Source: DASSOY01 sp035776675 (GTDB taxonomy: Bacteria > Bacillota > Bacilli > Bacillales > DASSOY01). Taken from it: a stretch of DNA of 10,951 nt. The stretch lies in NCBI GenBank assembly GCA_035776675.1, contig DASTWO010000136.1, forward strand, positions 1-10,951. The letters are read 5' to 3'. The notes below the pieces were generated by a model. That model was not told the origin of the DNA. It saw only the letters and a program-made list of their open reading frames with translations, and made no database searches. Positions within the stretch are counted from its first letter, which is position 1. Each line of letters starts with the position of its first letter. Position numbers and translations under genes: made by a program. Below, piece after piece: positions 1-4,945 of this stretch.

Positions 1-294
1 TCCAACTACCTTGAAAGCCGAGTAAAAGACTTGAGATTATCGCAGGAAAAGGGAATCGACGCTGTCATGGCGGAACATAACCTTGACGCCTTATTGTTTC
101 CTGCCAATTTCGGGGCAGATATGCCGGCACGGGCGGGATATCCATCAATCACAGTCCCCGGAGGCTACACGAAAGACACTGGACAACCTCTTGGCGTAAC
201 CTTCACCGGAAGAGCGTACAGTGAACCAACATTAATAAAACTTGCCTACGCCTTTGAACAGGCTACACATTACCGTGTTCCGCCGAAATTGTAA
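1..294 (+). CDS. Amidase-signature family enzyme, C-terminal end (5' partial)
   Basis: The reading frame is open from base 1 and ends with TAA at 292-294, so only the last 97 residues are present. The segment LDALLFPANFGADMPARAGY, followed by a conserved SITVPGG stretch and PLGVTFTGRAYSEPTLIKLAYAFEQAT, is the typical C-terminal part of amidase-signature (GatA-like) enzymes, where the chain closes over the Ser-Ser-Lys active site. The catalytic residues lie upstream, outside the window. Family members hydrolyse amide bonds of varied substrates, so the substrate cannot be told from this end. A GatA subunit is less likely, because the ending looks like that of stand-alone amidases. The gene converges on the nucleotidyltransferase/HepT-like pair. 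Confidence 0.85.
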   Translation, partial: SNYLESRVKDLRLSQEKGIDAVMAEHNLDALLFPANFGADMPARAGYPSITVPGGYTKDTGQPLGVTFTGRAYSEPTLIKLAYAFEQATHYRVPPKL

Positions 295-309
295 GCTCAG
301 GCAATGAAA

Positions 310-333
310 GGAGGACGTTATCTTTCGTCCTCC
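310..333. terminator. Hairpin between convergent amidase and HepT-like genes
   Basis: GGAGGACG (310-317) and CGTCCTCC (326-333) form a perfect 8-bp stem with an 8-base loop. It overlaps the last codons of the minus-strand gene and lies just after the amidase stop. Only short T runs follow on either side, so termination is plausible from position rather than shown by a clear T tract. Confidence 0.4.
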
Positions 334-734
334 CCATATTCCTGAGTGAAATGTTCCTGCAGAAACTGATAAGTCTTCTTCATTTCAGGGAAATACCTTT
401 TTAAATTTTTGTAGATTTCAGCAGCTAAATCTTCGTCATAGGTGTGAGAAGTACGATTTTGATCCTTCAACATATCGAGCCACATCTGTTCATCATTGAT
501 CCAATGGAGTTGATAGGCTTGCTTTAATGATTGCCTGGGGGTGGAACTTTGCAAACCTTCAAGTTCCAGCATCCGCTTTAAGGTTTTCCAATATAGCTCA
601 ATGGTGAACTCGAATCGTTGAATCACTCCGTCAATCATTAACTGATCCTCAATCGACCGGCCGAGAGCTTCTCCAAATCGGTCCAATGCCCGTCCAAGGT
701 TATCCAGGCTTTGCTTCACTTTTTCCTCGCTCAT
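318..734 (-). CDS. HI0074/HepT-like nucleotidyltransferase partner (HEPN fold)
   Basis: This 138-residue all-helical protein has the hallmark DGVIQRFEFTIELYWKTLK (residues 35-53) and a late SHTYDEDLAAEIY block, as in the HI0074 family (nucleotidyltransferase substrate-binding proteins, HEPN fold). In related HepT/MntA modules the HEPN protein is an RNase toxin and the partner nucleotidyltransferase inactivates it by adding AMP to the Tyr of HxY; here H97 and Y99 are present. The usual Arg of the RX4-6H motif appears to be Gln92 (QNRTSH, 92-97), so RNase activity is uncertain. ATG at 734 is preceded by GAGGGG nine bases upstream. It overlaps the upstream nucleotidyltransferase by 35 bases, which indicates coupled expression. 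A non-toxic nucleotidyltransferase subunit is the main alternative. Confidence 0.85.
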   Translation of the reverse strand: MSEEKVKQSLDNLGRALDRFGEALGRSIEDQLMIDGVIQRFEFTIELYWKTLKRMLELEGLQSSTPRQSLKQAYQLHWINDEQMWLDMLKDQNRTSHTYDEDLAAEIYKNLKRYFPEMKKTYQFLQEHFTQEYGEDER

Positions 735-1065
735 AAAGAATTTTCCCCTCTTTTTGAATCGAAGCTAACAATCGTTCAGGCGCAGACTCCATTCTAATCA
801 CATCAACAAATAATAATGAATTGAGCTCATCTTCCAGGGTTAAACTGAGTTTTACCCATTGGTCGTGAGACAAATCAGAACCCTGCACAGCCAAATCAAC
901 ATCCGAACGCTCGTCGTGATCGCCTCTTGCCCTCGAGCCAAATAGAATGACCTTTTGCACATCCTCATAACGGGAAACAACATGAATGATTTCCTTTTTC
1001 ATCTTATCAGGGATATGGAGCCCTACAATCTCACCCCCAACCTTTTTAAAAACATTATGGCACAA
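700..1065 (-). CDS. MNT-type minimal nucleotidyltransferase (MntA/HI0073-like)
   Basis: This small protein has the minimal nucleotidyltransferase signature GSRARGDHDERSDVDL, giving GS-X10-D-x-D with G43, S44, D55 and D57; the third metal-binding Asp is probably D88 in FVDVI. Family members transfer nucleotides, and in MntA/HepT modules they AMPylate the HEPN partner. It is the first gene of a two-gene minus-strand unit, overlapping the next by 35 bases. The start is unsure: the frame opens with TTG at 1065, without a good ribosome binding site, while the first ATG (1002) begins MKKEIIHVV just before the conserved domain and would give 100 residues. The family is clear; the antitoxin role is inferred from the partner. 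Confidence 0.85.
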   Translation of the reverse strand: MCHNVFKKVGGEIVGLHIPDKMKKEIIHVVSRYEDVQKVILFGSRARGDHDERSDVDLAVQGSDLSHDQWVKLSLTLEDELNSLLFVDVIRMESAPERLLASIQKEGKILYERGKSEAKPG

Positions 1066-1096
1066 AAAAATGATTTCGATAAGGCGTGCGAATCAC

Positions 1097-1125
1097 TTGT
1101 AATCCGACCAAATTAGTAGTATTTT
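1097..1125 (+). promoter_or_regulatory. Candidate promoter of the sulfurtransferase unit
   Basis: TTGTAA (1097-1102) and TATTTT (1120-1125) are separated by 17 bases, each matching the sigma-A boxes at four of six positions. The -10 box lies in an AT-rich near-palindrome, TATTTT-AATTA-AAAATA (1120-1136), which could be an operator or only AT-rich DNA. Confidence 0.4.
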
Positions 1126-1164
1126 AATTAAAAATAGTTTTATATCTTGAAGGAGGCATTCAAA

Positions 1165-1998
1165 ATGGCAGAAATTCAATCCGATGCGCTTGTTACCACT
1201 GAATGGGCCGACGCACATAAAGGGGATTCTGATGTCCAACTTGTTGAAGTCGACGTAGACAACAGCGCTTACGAGTCGGGACATATCGAAGGGGCTATCG
1301 CCTGGAACTGGACTACGCAACTCAACGACGAGGTTCGCCGGGACATTCTCAGCCCTGAACAAATGGCTGAGCTTCTTGGTAACACCGGAATCACGCCGGA
1401 CACAACTGTTGTCCTTTACGGAGACAACAACAACTGGTTTGCTGCATACGCTTACTGGCAATTGAAAATGTTCGGCCATGACAAAGTCAAGCTCATTAAT
1501 GGCGGCCGTGTCAAATGGGAGTTGGAGAACCGCTCCTATACCAAGGAAGTGCCCTCTGTTGAAGCTGTTAACTATCCGGTTAAGGCTGCAAGCCAGGAGC
1601 TTCGCGCCCTGCAGCCTGATGTGTCTAAGGCTTTGGACAGCGCAACCGCACTTGTTGACGTCCGCAGCCCGCAAGAATTCTCGGGAGAAGTCATTGCGCC
1701 TCCGGGCATGACGGAAACAGCACAACGCGGCGGACATATTCCCGGCGCAGCAAACATCCCGTGGAAACAAGCGACGAATGATGACGGCACATTTAAATCT
1801 GCAGAAGAATTGAAAGCTCTGTACGCTGATAAAGGCGTGACAGAAGATAAGGACGTTATTACTTACTGCCGTATTGGGGAACGTTCCGCCCATACATGGT
1901 TTGCCCTGCACGAGTTGCTCGGTTTCAAAAACGTTCGAAATTACGACGGATCCTGGACGGAATGGGGCAGCATGGTCGGCGTCCCGATTGAGAAGTGA
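1165..1998 (+). CDS. Thiosulfate sulfurtransferase (two-domain rhodanese)
   Basis: This 277-residue protein has tandem rhodanese domains, roughly residues 8-125 and 150-272. The second holds the active Cys235 in YCRIGERS and a DVRSPQEFSGE block; the first has Asp (VLYGDNNNW, D87) at the equivalent site, as usual for the inactive domain. The CRIGERS loop and the NYDGSWTEWGSMVGVPIE ending closely resemble the thiosulfate sulfurtransferases called CysA/SseA in actinobacteria. Such enzymes move sulfane sulfur from thiosulfate to cyanide or other thiophilic acceptors through a Cys persulfide; the physiological acceptor is unknown here. I chose ATG at 1165 because AAGGAGG (1150-1156) sits eight bases upstream; a TTG at 1147 overlaps that site. 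Its stop overlaps a possible start of the next gene, so the two are probably cotranscribed. Confidence 0.93.
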   Translation: MAEIQSDALVTTEWADAHKGDSDVQLVEVDVDNSAYESGHIEGAIAWNWTTQLNDEVRRDILSPEQMAELLGNTGITPDTTVVLYGDNNNWFAAYAYWQLKMFGHDKVKLINGGRVKWELENRSYTKEVPSVEAVNYPVKAASQELRALQPDVSKALDSATALVDVRSPQEFSGEVIAPPGMTETAQRGGHIPGAANIPWKQATNDDGTFKSAEELKALYADKGVTEDKDVITYCRIGERSAHTWFALHELLGFKNVRNYDGSWTEWGSMVGVPIEK

Positions 1999-2003
1999 TC
2001 CAG

Positions 2004-2381
2004 ATGGAACATGTGAAAGACATTTCAATTGCGCGCCAACTCTATTCGGAAATCGCGGAGAAAGGCATCCCTGAGAAATTACAATTGTTCTTCGATGCGG
2101 ATGTGCTTACTCGATACAGCGATAAGGATGATGTCAAGATCATCCGCACCGATACATCCGGAAGGGTATCGAAGCGTGGCGTCTGGAGTCTGGATTTCGG
2201 GATCAGCGGAGAAAAGGATGAAATCATTCATATCGCCGGCGAAGGTTTCATCCACCGGCTCCCTGAAGCGGAACGCGATCATTGGATCGAGCATATGATC
2301 ACGCTGCCAGTCAGCCAGAACTTCATTAAAGGCCTCGTTCGCCCCGGCTGTCTTGATGACGGCCCCATCCGAGAATGGTGA
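2004..2381 (+). CDS. Unrecognised 125-residue protein coupled to the sulfurtransferase
   Basis: I do not recognise this protein. It is soluble and mixed in charge, with no signal peptide or membrane segment, a central stretch VSKRGVWSLDFGISGEKDE suggestive of beta strands, and one Cys (C116) in RPGCLDDGP near the end. ATG at 2004 lies five bases after the sulfurtransferase stop. An in-frame GTG at 1995 overlaps that stop (GTGA) and would add three residues. The ribosome binding site is weak for either, so translation is probably coupled to the upstream gene. The tight link suggests a role with the sulfurtransferase, perhaps as sulfur acceptor or regulator, but that rests on position alone. 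A strong terminator follows seven bases after the stop. Confidence 0.75.
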   Translation: MEHVKDISIARQLYSEIAEKGIPEKLQLFFDADVLTRYSDKDDVKIIRTDTSGRVSKRGVWSLDFGISGEKDEIIHIAGEGFIHRLPEAERDHWIEHMITLPVSQNFIKGLVRPGCLDDGPIREW

Positions 2382-2387
2382 ACAAAC

Positions 2388-2421
2388 AACCCCCGTTTGA
2401 GCAAAAGCTCAAACGGGGGTT
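2388..2421. terminator. Bidirectional rho-independent terminator
   Basis: A perfect 15-bp stem, AACCCCCGTTTGAGC (2388-2402) with GCTCAAACGGGGGTT (2407-2421), closes an AAAA loop. It is followed by CCTTTTGAT on the plus strand and by a GTTTGTT run on the minus strand. It lies between convergent genes and can end both the sulfurtransferase unit and the universal stress gene. Confidence 0.9.
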
Positions 2422-2432
2422 CCTTTTGATCG

Positions 2433-2966
2433 TTATTTGACAACCAACACCGGACAATTGGCTTTCTCAACAACCTTCTGACTCACACTGCCAAGTACCA
2501 GTTTCTTCAAACCACTCAGACCCCGGTGCCCGATCACGATAAGATCAGCTTCATGAGAAAGCGCATACCGATCAATTTCTTCAGCCGCGTCTCCTTCCAT
2601 AACGGCCGTCTCTGACAGAACGCCCTCTTCTTTCAGCCTTTTCTTCGCTTCTCTTAAGACTTCCTCGCCTTTTGCATTTATCCGTTCCTGCTTCTGTTCT
2701 TCTGTCATTCTGGGGACATGTTCCATTCTTTCCGCCCGGGCATTCACATCCTTCGGCGCCATCTGGTACATGCCGTTTCCCGCAGCCATGAATGTCGAAT
2801 TCGGGTTACCTCTTACAGGAATGTCGTCCGTTTTTTTATGACCTTTCACTACACTCAATACAGTCAGCTTAGCACCGTTTTCCTCCGCGTATTGAATGCC
2901 ATGTTCCAATGCTTTCAAGCTTCCCTCCGAACCGTCAAAAGCGACAAGCAATTTCTGATATCCCAT
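2433..2966 (-). CDS. Universal stress protein (UspA family, ATP-binding type)
   Basis: This single-domain Usp protein has 177 residues from ATG 2966. The N-terminal strand carries the conserved Asp of LLVAFDGSE (D11), and the C-terminus has GHRGLSGLKKLVLGSVS, a full G-2X-G-9X-G-S nucleotide-binding loop (G146, G149, G159, S160), ending in CPVLVVK. That loop marks the ATP-binding class, whose members act in stress survival, often as dimers; the exact role is not visible. It is longer than the usual 140-150 residues because of a hydrophilic insert of about 40 residues (roughly 45-85) between the first strand-helix units. An in-frame GTG at 2975 exists, but GAGGGTG is well placed for ATG 2966. 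It is monocistronic and shares its terminator with the facing sulfurtransferase unit. Confidence 0.93.
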   Translation of the reverse strand: MGYQKLLVAFDGSEGSLKALEHGIQYAEENGAKLTVLSVVKGHKKTDDIPVRGNPNSTFMAAGNGMYQMAPKDVNARAERMEHVPRMTEEQKQERINAKGEEVLREAKKRLKEEGVLSETAVMEGDAAEEIDRYALSHEADLIVIGHRGLSGLKKLVLGSVSQKVVEKANCPVLVVK

Positions 2967-3080
2967 CTCTTTCACCCTCTTTTCGGTGGATTACTTATCC
3001 TTACCCCGTTTGGATTGCAAAACCGTGACAACTTGGAAAGCAGATGCTTACAAAAGGATTACAAATGGGTTCGAAAATAC

Positions 3081-3109
3081 TTTACATAGTAAATGATTTA
3101 TACTAGTAT
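3081..3109 (+). promoter_or_regulatory. Promoter of the marR-MFS operon with overlapping palindromes
   Basis: TTTACA (3081-3086) and TAGTAT (3104-3109) are spaced by exactly 17 bases. A dyad TTTAC-ATA-GTAAA (3081-3093) covers the -35 box, and a perfect 12-base palindrome TATACTAGTATA (3099-3110) covers the -10 box. MarR proteins commonly repress their own operon by binding short palindromes over the promoter, so these are candidate operators. Confidence 0.55.
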
Positions 3110-3132
3110 AGGAAAAGTGATCTTTATCAAAA

Positions 3133-3141
3133 AAAGGGGGG
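3133..3141 (+). promoter_or_regulatory. Ribosome binding site that points to a non-ATG marR start
   Basis: AAAGGGGGG (3133-3141) is the only ribosome binding site near the start of the MarR frame. Downstream, in frame, come ATT (3142) and ATC (3148, six bases away), but no ATG, GTG or TTG until GTG 3193. A TGA at 3118-3120 blocks any start further upstream. Confidence 0.5.
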
Positions 3142-3147
3142 ATTGCC

Positions 3148-3552
3148 ATCAGCAAGGATGTCGCAACACTTTTCACACACGTCATCCGGCACGTGAATCG
3201 TGATGTGCGCCGGGAACTGAAAATTGAGCTTACCGGATCGCAAAGACACCTTCTTCAAATTCTTGAGAAAGAAGGTCCGCTGAACATTACGGAACTGGCT
3301 GAAAAGCTCCAGATTACGCTCGGAGGAGTAACCTCGCTTAGTAATCGGATGGAGAAAGCGAGTTTGATTGAGCGCCGCCGTTCTGAGGAAGACCGCCGCG
3401 TCGTCAAGCTGGCCATCACGAGTGAAGGGCAATCATTTCTTAACGATTTGGACCTGGCTCGTGACAAAACACTGGCCAGTTACTTTGACAAGTTATCGGC
3501 TGAGGAACTATCAGAATTGGAACGGCTGTGCCGAAAGATGCTGCATTCATAA
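3148..3552 (+). CDS. MarR family transcriptional regulator
   Basis: This winged-helix regulator shows the MarR core: GPLNITELAEKLQITLGGVTSL for helix-turn-helix and recognition helix, then IERRRSEEDRRVVKLAITSEG for the wing with its conserved DRR, then the C-terminal dimerisation helix. It probably represses itself and the MFS pump downstream and is released by a small-molecule ligand. The start is unusual. The frame remains MarR-like upstream of GTG 3193 (LFTHVIRHVNRDVRREL gives helix 1), but the only initiators next to the ribosome binding site are ATC 3148 (134 residues) or ATT 3142 (136 residues). GTG 3193 has no ribosome binding site and would remove helix 1, leaving 119 residues, short for the family's usual 140 or so. 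A sequencing error in the start region is an alternative. Confidence 0.88.
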   Translation: MSKDVATLFTHVIRHVNRDVRRELKIELTGSQRHLLQILEKEGPLNITELAEKLQITLGGVTSLSNRMEKASLIERRRSEEDRRVVKLAITSEGQSFLNDLDLARDKTLASYFDKLSAEELSELERLCRKMLHS

Positions 3553-3575
3553 AAATATAAGGGAGAGGAACCTGT

Positions 3576-3611
3576 ATGAAAGTGAACTTATGCGAGATGA
3601 TTGAACGATGA
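3576..3611 (+). CDS. 11-residue leader peptide ORF coupled to the MFS gene
   Basis: A short ORF, ATG 3576 to TGA 3609-3611, encodes MKVNLCEMIER. It has its own good ribosome binding site, AAGGGAGAGG (3559-3568), seven bases upstream. Its stop overlaps the transporter start as ATGA, while the transporter itself has only a weak site. Ribosomes are thus probably delivered to the transporter through this leader. Short leaders before efflux or resistance genes can sense ribosome-stalling drugs, but no stalling motif is recognised here. The transporter could instead be read directly from the upstream site at low efficiency. Confidence 0.55.
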   Translation: MKVNLCEMIER

Positions 3612-4840
3612 AACAAGAAAAAAATTTAACCAATCAGTCCGGAGGAGGCTTGCTCCACCAACCTGGTGCCGTATGGGCCGTCGCCTTTTCCTGTGTCATT
3701 GCTTTTATGGGAATCGGCCTGGTTGATCCGATCCTCCCCGCTTTGGCTGAACAGCTTAATGCCTCCAATAGCCAGGTTGAACTGTTGTTCACAAGCTATA
3801 TCCTCGTAACCGGAGCCGTCATGATTATCACAGATGTTGTATCGAGCCGGTTCGGAATTAAGAAGACCATGTTGGTCGGGCTTTTTTTGATTGTCATTTT
3901 CTCCGGACTTGCGGGATTGTCAGGATTATTCGGCCATCTTTTCGGATTTCTTGAAGTCGGCCAGACGGGCGTGATTTATGAAATCATCGGATTCCGCGGC
4001 GGTTGGGGATTCGGTAACGCCCTCTTCATTGCCACCGCCTTGGCGGCCATCGTCGGTTCTGCCCGCGGCAGCTCAGACGACGCCATTATTCTTTATGAGG
4101 CTGCCCTCGGACTAGGCATCTCCGTCGGCCCCCTGCTTGGTGGCTTGCTGGGCGGCATCAGTTGGCGCGGCCCCTTTTTCGGTGTCGCCGTCTTGATGGC
4201 TATCGGTTTTATCGCCGTCGTTATTTTTCTAAAGAAACTGCCGCATGAATCCAGGGAACCGCGACCCATTTCGGCGCCTTTCAAGGCTTTGGGCCATCGC
4301 GGTTTACTGACTGTAGCTCTAACCGCTCTCTTTTATAACTATGGCTTTTTCACTTTACTTGCTTTCACGCCGCTTGTGCTGGGCTTAAGTGCTCACATGC
4401 TCGGCTTAATCTTTTTCGGTTGGGGCGTTATGGTGGCTTTGACTTCCGTTTTCGTCGCCCCGAAACTGCACAAGAAATTCGGCGTTTATCCTTCCCTGTT
4501 CGTCGTCTTGCTCATGCTCGCCGTGATCTTGCTGATCATGGGACTCAACATTTCGTCCAACGCTGTGCTGATCGTCGCCGTCATCATTTCCGGCGCTTTT
4601 CTCGGGATCAACAATACGTTGGTCACTACCGCTGTCATGAAAGTTTCTGACGCTGAGCGTTCGGTAGCCTCCGCTTCTTACAGCTTTGTGCGCTTCATGG
4701 GCGGCGGCATCGCGCCATGGCTAGCCGGCGTTCTGTCACAGTCGTTTAACGAAGCCATTCCGTTCTATGTCGGAACAGCCGGCATGGTGATCAGCATTCT
4801 GATTCTGACTTCGGGAAGAAAGTATTTAAGAACTGTATAA
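3608..4840 (+). CDS. MFS transporter, probable drug efflux pump, MarR-linked
   Basis: This 410-residue membrane protein has about 12 predicted helices and the marks of a proton-coupled MFS antiporter. There is a TM1 motif GLVDPILPAL (37-46), motif A as DVVSSRFGIKK (76-86) in loop 2-3, motif B as FRGGWGFGNAL (R130, G134, G136), and the antiporter motif C GLGISVGPLLGGLLGG (168-183) in TM5, with E164 nearby. Motif C is typical of exporters, and with an upstream marR the likely role is efflux of toxic small molecules; the substrate is unknown. Loop 3-4 has a Gly-rich stretch of about 20 residues (105-125) beyond the usual short turn. The start ATG overlaps the leader ORF stop. The gene ends the marR operon before a terminator. 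Confidence 0.92.
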   Translation: MKQEKNLTNQSGGGLLHQPGAVWAVAFSCVIAFMGIGLVDPILPALAEQLNASNSQVELLFTSYILVTGAVMIITDVVSSRFGIKKTMLVGLFLIVIFSGLAGLSGLFGHLFGFLEVGQTGVIYEIIGFRGGWGFGNALFIATALAAIVGSARGSSDDAIILYEAALGLGISVGPLLGGLLGGISWRGPFFGVAVLMAIGFIAVVIFLKKLPHESREPRPISAPFKALGHRGLLTVALTALFYNYGFFTLLAFTPLVLGLSAHMLGLIFFGWGVMVALTSVFVAPKLHKKFGVYPSLFVVLLMLAVILLIMGLNISSNAVLIVAVIISGAFLGINNTLVTTAVMKVSDAERSVASASYSFVRFMGGGIAPWLAGVLSQSFNEAIPFYVGTAGMVISILILTSGRKYLRTV

Positions 4841-4852
4841 CATTATTGAAAG

Positions 4853-4893
4853 AACCGCATGCCCTCTTATGAAGGCACGCGGTTTCTTTTTTT
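4853..4893 (+). terminator. Rho-independent terminator of the marR-MFS operon
   Basis: AACCGCATGCC (4853-4863) pairs with GGCACGCGGTT (4874-4884) apart from one A-C mismatch, with a 10-base loop, followed by TCTTTTTTT ending at 4893. It starts 12 bases after the transporter stop. Confidence 0.85.
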
Positions 4894-4908
4894 GCAGTAA
4901 ATGAGAAA

Positions 4909-4931
4909 GACCCGCCGCAAAGCGACGAGTC
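4909..4931 (-). terminator. Rho-independent terminator of the M6 protease gene
   Basis: Read on the minus strand, GACTCGTCGC and GCGGCGGGTC form a 10-bp stem with two G-U pairs and a TTT loop, followed by TTTCTCATTT. It lies 15 bases past the protease stop, back to back with the terminator of the convergent operon. Confidence 0.75.
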
Positions 4932-4945
4932 CTGCAAATCTTACA

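Noticed and set aside
1093..2028. Long minus-strand open frame (311 codons) opposite the sulfurtransferase gene
   Set aside because: It mirrors the conserved rhodanese frame, has a Cys- and Phe-rich composition typical of antisense frames, and no ribosome binding site.
3001..3024. Possible sigma-B promoter for the universal stress gene (GTTTTG and GGGTAA on the minus strand)
   Set aside because: The spacer is only 11-12 bases and both boxes are imperfect; too weak to list as a feature.
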